Shown here: positions 26,767-35,906 of the stretch, piece after piece
Layout: the number at the start of each line of letters is the position of its first letter
Position numbering within the stretch: the first letter of the stretch is position 1
Assembly (NCBI GenBank): GCA_963704005.1
Contig: CAVPGJ010000005.1
Span: forward strand, 186,001-250,000
Length of the DNA stretch: 64,000 bases
Reading direction: 5' to 3'
From: AC-32 sp963704005
GTDB lineage: Bacteria > Actinomycetota > Thermoleophilia > Gaiellales > Gaiellaceae
The notes under the pieces: model-generated
The model's database searches: none
What the model was told of the DNA's origin: nothing
What the model saw: the letters and a program-made list of their open reading frames with translations, nothing else
Translations under genes and position numbers: made by a program

Positions 26767-28278
26767 ATGCAAGGGAGAGGGCGACTTGGTTCCGTAGGCG
26801 GTACGGCGGTGCTGGCGATACTCGTCGCGGCGACGTCCGCAGCGGTCTCCTCCGCTGCGGCCCAGAGTTCCGGCTCGAGCAAGAGGAGTGCGGTGCTCTC
26901 GGCTCCCGCAGGGACGGTGACCGTAGGGAAAGCGTGGTCGGCGACGTTGACCGTCCGGCCCGCTCAGAAGGCGGCTCCGAGGGTGACCGCGCGCCTGCGG
27001 CAACGTGTGAGTTCGTTTACGGCGCGCCCGCTCGGCAACGGGCGGTACCGGGTCCGGCTCGTGTTCCCGGCCGCGGGTACGTGGAAGCTCGCCGCGCGGA
27101 CGACCCGCGGAGCCAGGGCTCTGCGAGCCGTCACCGTCCACAAGGGCAAGGACAAGGGCCTGAAGCGCGGGGGCGCGGTGTACACCCTGACCAACGACTT
27201 CGGGCAGAACGCCGTGGTGGCCTTCCATCGCTACTCGAACGGGCTCATCGTCCAGCGCGCCGTCGTCCCGACCGGCGGCAAGGGGGGCACGCTGCCCCAG
27301 GAGGGCTGCCCGAACCCGTGCCCGTTCCTCGATGACCAGGGCCCCCTGGCCAGCTCGGAGGATGGTCGTCTTCTGTTCGCCATCAATCCGGGCAGCGACA
27401 CGATCAGCTCGTTCACGGCGGACGACCACGGGCTGAAGCTGGTCGGGCAGTTCAACTCCGGCGGGCACTTCCCGTACAGCATCACGACCCACGACGACGT
27501 CCTCTACGTGCTGAACGCCGTGAGCTCCAACATCTCGGGCTTCCGGATCGCCGGCTCGGGCAAGCTGACGCCGATCCCCGGGTCGACGCGGCCGCTCAGC
27601 CCCGACGCCATGCAGCCCGCCGGCGCCCCGCGGCAGATCGGCTTCGACAACACGGGCAAGGTGCTGGCCGTGACGCTGATCGGATCGGCCAACATCAACA
27701 CGTTCGTGCTGGACAAGAAGCACGTCCCCGGGAACGCGATCTCGAATCCGGCAACGTCCCCGCTGCCGTTCGGCTTCTCCTGGGACTCGCACAACCACCT
27801 GGTGGTCTCCCAGGTGCACGATCTGAACTTCACCCCCACGGGCGACGTCGCGACCTACGGACTCACCTCGAGCGGGCACCTCACTCCGATCCAGACGATC
27901 GGAACGCAGGGCTTCGCCCCGTGCTGGACGGACGTCAGCGACCACGGCTACGCCTACATCGTGAACACGGGCGCCGGCGCTCCGAGCGGCGCCACGGTCT
28001 CGGTGTTCAAGGTGAGCCCGAACGGAACGCTGGCGCTCAAGCAGGTGACGCCGCAGGTCGTCGTGTTCCCGTTCCCGCCGCCCGGGACGACGGAGTTCGC
28101 GAAGACCGACATCGCGCTAAGCCCCCACGATGACTTCGCGTACGTCGTCGTGCCGGGTTTCTACTCCTCGACCAGCCACATCGACGCCTACTCCGTGAAC
28201 GACGACGGCACGCTGACCCTGCTGGCGCTGACGCCTAGCACCCTGGCCGGCGGCCTCAGCGGCATCCTCACCACCTAG
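26767..28278 (+). CDS. secreted lactonase-fold beta-propeller protein with N-terminal Ig-like domain (paralogue 2)
   Basis: The 503-residue protein has a signal peptide (about residues 1-37) and an extra beta-rich region (about 40-130) that looks Ig-like, and then the propeller, which starts GAVYTLTNDFGQNAVVAFHR. The segment PQEGCPNPCPFLDDQ corresponds to the Cys-containing block GCGPGCPILDSQ of paralogues 3 and 4; the C-x3-C pair probably forms a disulfide. ATG at 26767 follows a GGGAGGGAGGA site; a longer in-frame reading to 26659 lacks such a site. It ends before a strong stem-loop. No catalytic residues can be named. An extracellular role is likely. Confidence 0.75.
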   Translation: MQGRGRLGSVGGTAVLAILVAATSAAVSSAAAQSSGSSKRSAVLSAPAGTVTVGKAWSATLTVRPAQKAAPRVTARLRQRVSSFTARPLGNGRYRVRLVFPAAGTWKLAARTTRGARALRAVTVHKGKDKGLKRGGAVYTLTNDFGQNAVVAFHRYSNGLIVQRAVVPTGGKGGTLPQEGCPNPCPFLDDQGPLASSEDGRLLFAINPGSDTISSFTADDHGLKLVGQFNSGGHFPYSITTHDDVLYVLNAVSSNISGFRIAGSGKLTPIPGSTRPLSPDAMQPAGAPRQIGFDNTGKVLAVTLIGSANINTFVLDKKHVPGNAISNPATSPLPFGFSWDSHNHLVVSQVHDLNFTPTGDVATYGLTSSGHLTPIQTIGTQGFAPCWTDVSDHGYAYIVNTGAGAPSGATVSVFKVSPNGTLALKQVTPQVVVFPFPPPGTTEFAKTDIALSPHDDFAYVVVPGFYSSTSHIDAYSVNDDGTLTLLALTPSTLAGGLSGILTT

Positions 28279-28287
28279 CTCCACGCA

Positions 28288-28322
28288 GGCGGGCCGGGGC
28301 GCTGCGGCCGCCCCGGCCCGCC
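28288..28322 (+). terminator. stem-loop after beta-propeller paralogue 2
   Basis: Bases 28288-28301 and 28309-28322 form a perfect 14-bp GC-only stem around a 7-base loop, starting 9 bases after the stop. It separates the propeller gene from the CNB-patatin gene. Confidence 0.6.
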
Positions 28323-28349
28323 CGCGCCTGCGGTGTTACGGTGCACCCG

Positions 28350-30129
28350 ATGCCCGACCCGACGCTCGCTCGGAGCCCGGTATTCGAAGGTCTGACTGAG
28401 GCCGAGCTCGACGTCGTCGCCGAGCACATGCGGCACTCGGCAGTTCGCGCCCGACGAGCAGCTCTGCCAGGCCGGGGATGCCAGCGACCGAATCTGGCTG
28501 ATCACCGGAGGCCTGGTCAGCTGGACGGCCGCGGTGACGGCAGGCGGCGAGGACATCGTGCTCCGCATGCGCAAGGGAGACGTGATCGGCGCCCAGGACG
28601 CGATCACCGGAAAGGAGCGGACGGCGACCGTGGTGGCGAGCATGCACACGTCGGCGCTCGAGCTCGACGCGGAGGATCTCATCAGCCTGGCGCGCCGCTT
28701 CCCGCAGATCCTGATCAACGTCATCCAGAGCCAGCGCGAGCGCCTCTTCCGCGCGAGTGCCCGCAGCGCGGCTCTCTTCAGCGGCAGCGTGCGCAGCGCG
28801 GCCGATCGTGGCGGAGAGGAGGTCGGCCTCGTCGCCGGCGAGTCGCTGGCGAGCGTGGTCGGGCCGCTCGTCGCCGCCGCGCAGACCGCCTCCACGCGCG
28901 AGGTGACCTTCCTCGACCGCTCGCTCTCGTTCGCCGGGGCGCTGACGGCATCCGACGACCTCGCGTCCGAGAGCGCCACCGTCCTGATTCCGGGCGACCT
29001 CGAGCCCGAGAACCTCGCAGTGATGCTCAACGAGCTGGATCGCGTGGTCGCACTGGCCGGGAACGCCGACGAGGCGGAGCGGCTCGGCCGTGTCGCCGCG
29101 GCCGCGGAAGGCCGCAACCTCGAGGTGATCCTCGTCAGCGACGAGGCGCGCCAGGCGAGCCGGGCCTGGTCGCTCGAGTTCCTAAAGCGCGTCGTCCGCG
29201 ACTGCCCACGGCAGCAGGAGTTCCCGCTGGCCGACGCCGACCTGGCCTGGGTGGCGCGCCACCTGACGCGGACGAAGCTCGGGGTGGCGCTCGGGGCAGG
29301 CGGCGCCAAGGGCTACGCGCACGTGGGGGTGCTCCAGGTGCTCGAGGAGGCCGGCTACACCGTCGACTTCGCCGGCGGCAGCAGCATCGGGGGCTTCGTC
29401 GCGACCCATGTCGCGCTCGGCTACAGCGCGCAGGAGACCTATGAGCGGTTTCGCAAGACCTTCAACGACGAGCGGCTCGGCAAGCTCTTCGGCGGCGCAT
29501 TCGGGGGCGGGGCAGGGGGCGCGGAGGAGCTGACGGGGATGCTGAAGGAGGCCACCGAGCAGCGCTTCTTCTCGCACACGGTCATCCCGCTCGTGATCAT
29601 GGCCGTCGACCTGACCGACCGTGGCGCTACGGCGCAGCGGAAAGGCCCGCTATGGGAGGCGCTTCTGGCCGCGCTGGCGGTTGCGGGCGTGTTCCCCCCG
29701 CTCGAGCGCGAAGGCCACCGCCTGGTCGACGCGATCGCGCTCGTGCCGGTCCCCACGGCCGCGGTGATCGAGGACGGCGCCGACGTCGTCCTGTCGGTGA
29801 ACCTCCTGGGCGCCGAGACGCTCGAAGAATGGCCCGATGCGCCGAAGCAGGAGGCAGACGAGCCGGCGAAGGCCAAGCGCAAGAACATGCTCGACACGCT
29901 CTTCGAGGTCATGGACCTCAGCCAGCTCGACACGGCCGCCCGCCACGCCGAGCTCGCGGACGTCGTCGTCACCCCGCGCTTCGGCCCGGCGGACTGGCGC
30001 GACTTCCAGCTCGCGGACCTGTTCCTGGCCGCCGGCCGGGCGGCGGCTCTCGAGCAGCTGCCTGCTCTGCAGGCCCTGTGCAGTCCCGTCGATCTCGAGG
30101 CGGCCAGGCGCGAGGCCGCGTTCGCCTGA
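28350..30129 (+). pseudogene. patatin-like phospholipase with N-terminal cyclic-nucleotide-binding domain, frameshifted
   Basis: The 5' part (ATG 28350, frame 3) encodes SPVFEGLTEAELDVVAEHM, the typical start of a cyclic-nucleotide-binding (CNB) domain. The continuation FAPDEQLCQAGDASDRIWLI lies one base shifted, in frame 1, from about 28441. One extra base near 28435-28445 explains the break. Downstream, the frame runs uninterrupted to 30129 and contains GAGGAKGYAH (oxyanion hole), GSSIGG (GxSxG nucleophile) and VDA (catalytic Asp of the Ser-Asp dyad). An intact protein would be about 592 residues and resemble NTE-like CNB-patatin lipases. A GTG at 28534 could allow a shorter protein with a damaged CNB domain. 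A sequencing error is possible. Confidence 0.75.
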
Positions 30130-30242
30130 CTAAAGGCCCGGGCGGCGGCCGGACATTGTGCTTCGCGCCAGAGTATGGTAACTCTCAAATAGGCAATCGT
30201 AGATTCGGGGACGTCGTGCCTCGACAGGGGAGGGGATTCACT

Positions 30243-31535
30243 GTGGTGACTCACTTGCGCCATCAGATGACGGCCAGAGCGCGGCTTACGCTCACGGTCG
30301 TCGCCGCCGGCCTGGGCTTGGCCTGCGTGCTGGTGCTCGCGGCCGGCATGGCCGGCGCGAGCACGGCATGGCATCACCCGGGCGGCCACCATCATCCGCG
30401 CGGGACGTTCTACACCGAGACCAACAACCCCGCCGGCAACAAGGTGGTCGTCTTCGACCGCTTCAGGAACGGGAAGCTCGTCAAGCGCCAAGCCGTGGCC
30501 ACGGGCGGCCTCGGCAGCACTCAGAGCGTCGGCTGCGGGCCCGGCTGCCCGATCCTGGACTCCCAGAACGCGGTCGTGGTCTCGGAGAACGAGAAGCTCG
30601 TGTTCGCAGTCAACGCGGGCAGCGACACGGTCAGCTCTTTCCGCGAGACGCACTCCGGGCTCGAGCTCGTAGGCCATGTGCCGTCCGGTGGAGACATGCC
30701 CGAGAGCCTTGCGCTCAACGGCAACGTGCTCTACGTGCTCAACGTCGCCACGGAGAACAGCAACGGCACCTTCGGCAATATCTACGGCTACCGTGTCTCC
30801 AGCAACGGCCAGCTGACGCCGATCGGCTCGTCGCAGCCACTTCCCGATGCGTCGCTGCCGGATCACTCCGCTGACGCGCGCGCCATCGGCTTCAAGCCGA
30901 ACGGCAAGGTGATCGTCGTGACGGAGCTCAGCGGCGGCTTCCCGTTCTCGATGGGGCCTCCCGGCAAGATCGTCACGTTCGTGGTCGGTTCGCACGACAA
31001 GGCCGGGCCGGGGATCTCTCATCCGTCGAGCGATCTGCTCCCGTTCGGCTTCGCGTTCGACAGCAACAACCACCTCGTCGTGTCGAACATCCACGACCTG
31101 GCACTGCACGCGATCGGGTCGGTGTCGAGCTACGTGGTCAGCAACTCGGGGAACGTCACGCCGATCAACACCGTGTCCTCGGGCGGAGCCCTGCCGTGCT
31201 GGGTTTCGATCTCGAAGGACAACAAGGTCGCGTACGTCGTCAACACGGGTGCCGGCGCTGACCCGGCTCGGACGACTCGCTTCCGGCTCGGCCACGACGG
31301 CACGCTGACCCCCGTGGGGGCGCCGGCCGAGCACGCGGGCGACTTCGCCCAGACCGACATCGACATGAGCCGTGGCGGCAGGTACGTCTACGTCCTGGCT
31401 CCATCGGTCGGTCCCGGGCCGCCCAGCCACATCGACATGTGGCGGCGCCACCACGACGGCAGCCTGACGTACATCGGCTCGACGCCCGCCGACCCGGCCA
31501 TGGGCGTTGGTGTCACCGGGCTGGCCGGCAACTAG
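30243..31535 (+). CDS. secreted lactonase-fold beta-propeller protein (paralogue 3)
   Basis: The 430-residue protein has a long signal segment (hydrophobic about residues 15-36), a His-rich linker (HHPGGHHHPRG) and then the propeller, starting FYTETNNPAGNKVVVFDR. It contains GCGPGCPILDSQ, VFAVNAGSDTVSSF, ARAIGFKPNGKVIVVTEL and PFGFAFDSNNHLVVSN repeats. GTG at 30243 was chosen because it follows GGGGAGGGG by 7 bases and aligns with the start of paralogue 4 (VVT-LR-Q). It is closely related to paralogue 4 downstream. The His-rich linker could bind metal. Role unknown. Confidence 0.77.
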   Translation: MVTHLRHQMTARARLTLTVVAAGLGLACVLVLAAGMAGASTAWHHPGGHHHPRGTFYTETNNPAGNKVVVFDRFRNGKLVKRQAVATGGLGSTQSVGCGPGCPILDSQNAVVVSENEKLVFAVNAGSDTVSSFRETHSGLELVGHVPSGGDMPESLALNGNVLYVLNVATENSNGTFGNIYGYRVSSNGQLTPIGSSQPLPDASLPDHSADARAIGFKPNGKVIVVTELSGGFPFSMGPPGKIVTFVVGSHDKAGPGISHPSSDLLPFGFAFDSNNHLVVSNIHDLALHAIGSVSSYVVSNSGNVTPINTVSSGGALPCWVSISKDNKVAYVVNTGAGADPARTTRFRLGHDGTLTPVGAPAEHAGDFAQTDIDMSRGGRYVYVLAPSVGPGPPSHIDMWRRHHDGSLTYIGSTPADPAMGVGVTGLAGN

Positions 31536-31557
31536 CGCTCCAACACGAAGGCGAGGA

Positions 31558-31591
31558 AGATCGACCTGCCGGTCCGCCGGCAGGTCGATCT
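31558..31591 (+). terminator. stem-loop between beta-propeller paralogues 3 and 4
   Basis: Bases 31558-31572 and 31577-31591 form a perfect 15-bp inverted repeat with loop TCCG, 23 bases after the stop of paralogue 3. It probably ends that transcript, so paralogue 4 and the biosynthetic genes behind it would need their own promoter. Confidence 0.65.
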
Positions 31592-31658
31592 CGCCTAGCA
31601 ATGCCCCTCGGAGGCGTTGTAGAGTCGAGGCTCGCGGTCAAACCGAGAGGGGATGTGC

Positions 31659-32930
31659 GTGGTCACACAGTTGCGTTCTCAGTTGGCAGCCAGATCGTGG
31701 CTGGTGGTAGCCGGCGTCGCTGCCGGTCTGTGCTTCCTGGGCTTGTGGGTGCTCGCCGAGCCGGGAGCCGGCGCGAGCACGGGGGCCAACCGCGTCGTCG
31801 GAGCGGTCTATACGCAGACCAACGCCCCCGGCGGCAACTCCGTCGTCGTCTTCAACCGCTTCGCCAACGGAAAGCTCAAGAAGCGCCAGACCGTGCACAC
31901 CGGCGGCAAGGGCAGCACGCAGAGCGTCGGTTGCGGGCCCGGCTGTCCGATCCTTGACTCGCAGACTGCGGTCGTCGTGTCGAAGAACGGGAGGTTCGTG
32001 GCCGCTGTCAACGCGGGCAGCGACACCGTCACCTCCTTCCGCAAGACGGCCTCCGGCCTGAAGCGGGTCAGTCAGGTCTCTTCCGGCGGCAAGATGCCCG
32101 AGAGCCTGGCCCTCCACGCCAACTTGCTCTACGTCCTCAACGTCGCCACCGAGAATTCCAACGGCACCACCGGGAACATCTACGGCCTGCGTATCTCCTC
32201 GAGCGGCAAGCTGTCGCCCATCGGATCGTCGCGGCCGCTCGCGAACGCGGCTCCGCCCGATCACTCCGCGGACCCGCGCGCGATGGACTTCAAGCCCAAC
32301 GGGAAGGTGATCGTCGTGACGGAGCTCGCCGCGGGCTTCATGGTGACCGGGCCTCCCGGTCGAATCGACACCTTCGTGGTCGGCTCGAACGGCAAAGCCG
32401 GCCCGGCGGTCGCGCATCCGACCAGCGACGCTCTGCCGTTCGGCTTCGCGTTCGACAACAAGGGCCACGCGGTCGTGTCGCAAATCCGCAGCCCTGCAGG
32501 GAATGTCGACGGGTCGGTCTCGACGTACAAGGTCACCGACTCGGGCGGCGTGACCGCGATCGACACCAAGCCTTCCGGCGGGATCCTTCCCTGCTGGGTC
32601 GTCGTCTCGACTGACGGCCGGTATGCCTACCTCGTCAACACCGGCGCGGGGCACCCGGCCCCGGTGACGCGTTTCCGCCTGGGCTCGGGCGGCACGTTGA
32701 CGGCACTGAGCCCACCCGCCGCTTCGCGGCCGGGCGAGTTTGCCCGTACGGACGCCGCGTTCAGCCGCGACAGCACGTTCCTGTACGTGCTGGCGCCGAA
32801 GGTGGGCCCGGGGAACGCGAGCCACATCGACGCGTACCGGCGGACCGCGACCGGCGGGCTGACGTTCATCGGCTCGACGCAGGCCGGCGCCAATATCGGG
32901 ATCGGAGCCACCGGTCTGGCCGCGCGCTAG
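31659..32930 (+). CDS. secreted lactonase-fold beta-propeller protein (paralogue 4)
   Basis: The 423-residue protein closely resembles paralogue 3 across its length: AVYTQTNAPGGNSVVVFNRF, GCGPGCPILDSQ, AAVNAGSDTVTSF, PFGFAFDNKGHAVVSQ. A signal segment covers about residues 10-33. GTG at 31659 is preferred (GAGAGGGG about 8 bases upstream, start aligned with paralogue 3); ATG at 31653 would abut the binding site. Only 14 bases separate its stop from the TrpF-like gene, so it may be the first gene of the biosynthetic operon and its product may process or bind the pathway's product outside the cell. That link is inference. Confidence 0.77.
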   Translation: MVTQLRSQLAARSWLVVAGVAAGLCFLGLWVLAEPGAGASTGANRVVGAVYTQTNAPGGNSVVVFNRFANGKLKKRQTVHTGGKGSTQSVGCGPGCPILDSQTAVVVSKNGRFVAAVNAGSDTVTSFRKTASGLKRVSQVSSGGKMPESLALHANLLYVLNVATENSNGTTGNIYGLRISSSGKLSPIGSSRPLANAAPPDHSADPRAMDFKPNGKVIVVTELAAGFMVTGPPGRIDTFVVGSNGKAGPAVAHPTSDALPFGFAFDNKGHAVVSQIRSPAGNVDGSVSTYKVTDSGGVTAIDTKPSGGILPCWVVVSTDGRYAYLVNTGAGHPAPVTRFRLGSGGTLTALSPPAASRPGEFARTDAAFSRDSTFLYVLAPKVGPGNASHIDAYRRTATGGLTFIGSTQAGANIGIGATGLAAR

Positions 32931-32944
32931 ACCGCAAGAGGACG

Positions 32945-33676
32945 ATGCCCACACCGATCGCGGACATGGCCGACCTCGACGATCGGCTGGCGAGCGCCGA
33001 GCAGGGGACGCGCATCAAGGTGTGCGGCATCACCGAGCCGGCGGAGATCGACCTGCTCGCCGGTCAGCGGGTCGATTTCGTGGGCCTCTGGTACGGCGTG
33101 CCGGGCGGCCCGGCCGACCTGCCGCTGGAGACCTGGCGCGGCTTCGGTACCGCGGCTGCGGCTACCGGGCGGCTCGCCCCGGTGCTCGTGACGTTCCTGA
33201 AGGACGTCGACGCGGTTCGCGAGGCGCTCAACGGATTGCAGGTGCACTGGGTGCAGCTGCACGGGTACCAGACCCCCGGCTTCGTGCGGGCGGTGAAGGG
33301 GATCGCGCCCGAGGTGCGCGTGATCAAAGTCCTGCACGTCCGTGGCGACGACTGCATCGAGGAACGCCTGATCGGCGGCTACGAGAAAGCGGGCGTGGAC
33401 GTCTTCCTCTTTGACGCGGTCTCCGAGGACGGCCGCGTCGGCAGCACCGGGCTGACGCTCGACCCCGACCGCGTCGTGTCGCTCGCCGAGGGCCTCACCC
33501 GGCCGTTCCTGCTCGCCGGGGGCATCTCCGCCGAGAACCGGGACCGGTACGCGACGCTCACCACGCACCCGCGCTATCTCGGGATCGACGTCGACACGAA
33601 CGCGCGCGGGGCCGACGGCAAGGTGAGCGCCGAGAAGGTCGGCGCGATCTGCGGCGCGTGGAAGGCATCGGCATGA
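32945..33676 (+). CDS. phosphoribosylanthranilate isomerase-like protein (TrpF family)
   Basis: The 243-residue protein has the TrpF barrel signatures: KVCGIT with the catalytic Cys (Cys27), DFVGLWY, the catalytic Asp in FLFDAV (Asp157), GSTGL, LLAGGIS (phosphate binding) and a C-terminal GIDVDTNARG. TrpF catalyses the Amadori rearrangement of N-(5-phosphoribosyl)anthranilate. Both catalytic residues are present, so Amadori isomerase chemistry is likely. The N-terminus carries about 20 extra residues. It opens an eleven-gene run with overlapping starts and stops. It is not clustered with trpE, trpB or trpG, so a role in primary tryptophan synthesis is doubtful. Confidence 0.85.
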   Translation: MPTPIADMADLDDRLASAEQGTRIKVCGITEPAEIDLLAGQRVDFVGLWYGVPGGPADLPLETWRGFGTAAAATGRLAPVLVTFLKDVDAVREALNGLQVHWVQLHGYQTPGFVRAVKGIAPEVRVIKVLHVRGDDCIEERLIGGYEKAGVDVFLFDAVSEDGRVGSTGLTLDPDRVVSLAEGLTRPFLLAGGISAENRDRYATLTTHPRYLGIDVDTNARGADGKVSAEKVGAICGAWKASA

Positions 33677-34392
33677 CCAACGGCCGTTTCGTCGACGCTC
33701 TGCTCACCGCCCGCCTGCCGGTGATCATGGAGATCAAGCGCCGCACCGGCGAGGGCGAGGAGCTGATGGGCGAGCGGACGATCCCGGAGCTCGTCGCCGA
33801 GTACACCGCAGCCGGAGCGCCCTGCATCTCGGTCGTCACCGGCCGCTGGTTCGGCGGAGACGACCAGATGCTGCGCGATGTCGCGGAGCTGACCGCGCTT
33901 CCGCTCCTGAAGAAGGACTTCATCACGCGCGAGAAGCAGATCGCCGATGCGGTCGAGATGGGGGCCTCGGCGATCCTGCTGACCGCCCAGATCCTGCCGA
34001 AGACCGCGCTCCAGAAGCTGATCGACATCACGCTCGGTCACGGCCTCACTCCGTTCGTCGAGGTCATCGACGAGGACGAGCTCGGCCGCGTGACCCACCC
34101 CGAGCAGTGCATCGTCGCAATCAACAACAAGCAAATCCGCAACCAGGAGCGCGACGCCGGCGACATCGACGTCAGCCGCGCCATGCTCGAGCCCGCACTC
34201 CGCACGGGGACACCCTGTCCGGTCAGCGCCAGCGCGATCACCGATCCCAGGGTCGGCGCGGAGCTGATCGCCGCCGGCTTCAAGGGGCTGCTGATCGGCA
34301 CGGGACTGCTGCGCAGCGGCAGCGTCCAGGGCTGGGTCGACGAGTTCGAGCAGCATCGCGCCGCGCTCGGAACAGGAGCACCAGTCAGATGA
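33673..34392 (+). CDS. indole-3-glycerol-phosphate synthase-like protein (TrpC family), divergent
   Basis: The 239-residue protein is a TrpC-like barrel. Catalytic positions are kept: Glu20 and Lys22 in MEIKRR, Lys81 in LLKKDF, Glu130 in FVEV, Asn151/152 in INNK and Ser185. It is unusual in three ways. The N-terminal helical extension of about 40 residues is missing. The SPS motif normally after the first Lys is TGE. The usual SESG is SASA. Ring closure by decarboxylating or non-decarboxylating condensation of a carboxyaminodeoxyribulose phosphate is plausible, but with a different aryl or amino partner. ATG at 33673 overlaps the TrpF-like stop (ATGA). Confidence 0.82.
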   Translation: MTNGRFVDALLTARLPVIMEIKRRTGEGEELMGERTIPELVAEYTAAGAPCISVVTGRWFGGDDQMLRDVAELTALPLLKKDFITREKQIADAVEMGASAILLTAQILPKTALQKLIDITLGHGLTPFVEVIDEDELGRVTHPEQCIVAINNKQIRNQERDAGDIDVSRAMLEPALRTGTPCPVSASAITDPRVGAELIAAGFKGLLIGTGLLRSGSVQGWVDEFEQHRAALGTGAPVR

Positions 34393-35906
34393 CCAAGACG
34401 CTCTACGACCACTTCACAGCGCACGCGCCGGAGTCTCCGGCACTGATCTGGGAAGGCGAGACGATCAGCTACGGCGAGCTCGGCCAGATGGTGGACATCG
34501 CCTACGCCGAGATCGAGAAGGCGGACCTCCCAGCGGGTCTCCCCGTCGGCCTCCGCGCGCGGAAGTCGCCGGAGGCGATCGCGCTCGTCCTCGCCTGCCT
34601 CCGCGCGCAGCGCCCGTTTCTGCTCCCGTCGGTCGAGCTCGCGCCCGAGACGCTTTCGAGGCTGTTTGCGCAAGGAGGCGCGAGCCGCGTGCTGGAGCCC
34701 CACGGCCCGCGCAGCGAGAGCGCGAGCCTGCGCGCGATCCAGGAGCCCCAGGTGGCCGCGAACGAGCCCTCCCACTGGCCCCCGGCCGAGGGCGCCGACG
34801 AGGTCTCGTTCATGCTGACGACGTCGGGCTCGACGGGCCTGCCGAAGATCGTGCCCCTCCCCGCGGGAGCCGTGGACCGCTTCACGGACTGGGCCGCGGA
34901 GCAGTTCGACATCGGCCCGGGCGTCGTCGTCGCCAACTACGCGCCGCTCAACTTCGACCTCTGCCTGCTCGACATCTGGACGACGCTCAAGCACGGCGGT
35001 TGCGTCGCACTCGTCGACCAGGACCGGGCGACGCAGGCCGACTATCTCGCCGACCTCGTGACGGCAAACCAGGTCAACGTCCTCCAGGCGGTGCCGATGC
35101 TCTACCGGCTGCTGATCGACGTCTCGCGCGAGGACGGCAGCACCTTCCCGAGCGTCAAGCACGTGATCACGACCGGGGACAAGATCCCGGCGACCTCCCT
35201 CGAGGCGCTGCCGGGGCTCTTCCCGAACGCCGACTTCTACAACATCTACGGCTGCACCGAGACGAACGACAGCCTGATCCACCGGTTCCAGGGCCTGGCC
35301 GAGGGTGACGTTCCCGCCAACGTGCCCGTCGGCCAGCCGCTGCCGGGCGTGCGCACGCTGATCAAGACCGAGGACGACGCGTTCCTCGAAGGCTCCGGCA
35401 CGGGCGAGCTGCTCGTGTCGACGCCGTTCCAGACCCGTGGCTACCTGAACGCGGAGCTCAACCTCGAACGGTTCGTCCCGCAGGCCGACGCCGAGACCGG
35501 CGAGACGATCTGGTACCGAACCGGCGACATCGTCCGCCGTCACGACGACGGCACGCTCACGCTCGAGGGCCGCGCCGACTTCTACGTCAAGGTCCGCGGG
35601 GTCCGGGTCAGCACCCAGGTGGTCGAGCAGGCGATCCAGGAGCACCCCGAGGTGGTCGAGGTCGCCGTCATCGCCGTGGAGGACGAGCTCGCCGGCAAGC
35701 GCCTGCATGCCGCCGTCCGGCGGGAGGAAGGCAGCAAGCTCAACAGCCTCGGGCTGAGGAAGCACTGCGCCAGTAGGCTGGCGCGGACGGAGATGCCGTC
35801 AACGATCGAGATCGGCACAGACCCGTTGCCGAAGACGTCCACCGGAAAAGTCGACCGCAAGCGCGTTCTTGCGCAGCTGGAGGAGATGACGCACGCAAAT
35901 GGATGA
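34389..35906 (+). CDS. stand-alone amino-acid adenylation enzyme (NRPS A-domain type)
   Basis: The 505-residue protein has the ANL-superfamily core motifs: TTSGSTGLPK (A3, 144-153), NFDLCLLDIW (A4, Asp190 at the position that binds the amino group of amino-acid substrates), YGCTET (A5, 287-292), YRTGD (A7, to 380), GRADFYVKVRG (A8, about 394-404) and PKTSTGKVDR with catalytic Lys487 (A10). Its size and the Asp190 suggest an aminoacyl-AMP ligase that loads the carrier protein encoded next, as RedM/PltF-type prolyl ligases do. It starts in an ATGA overlap and ends 8 bases inside the carrier gene. Substrate specificity cannot be read with confidence. Confidence 0.85.
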   Translation: MTKTLYDHFTAHAPESPALIWEGETISYGELGQMVDIAYAEIEKADLPAGLPVGLRARKSPEAIALVLACLRAQRPFLLPSVELAPETLSRLFAQGGASRVLEPHGPRSESASLRAIQEPQVAANEPSHWPPAEGADEVSFMLTTSGSTGLPKIVPLPAGAVDRFTDWAAEQFDIGPGVVVANYAPLNFDLCLLDIWTTLKHGGCVALVDQDRATQADYLADLVTANQVNVLQAVPMLYRLLIDVSREDGSTFPSVKHVITTGDKIPATSLEALPGLFPNADFYNIYGCTETNDSLIHRFQGLAEGDVPANVPVGQPLPGVRTLIKTEDDAFLEGSGTGELLVSTPFQTRGYLNAELNLERFVPQADAETGETIWYRTGDIVRRHDDGTLTLEGRADFYVKVRGVRVSTQVVEQAIQEHPEVVEVAVIAVEDELAGKRLHAAVRREEGSKLNSLGLRKHCASRLARTEMPSTIEIGTDPLPKTSTGKVDRKRVLAQLEEMTHANG

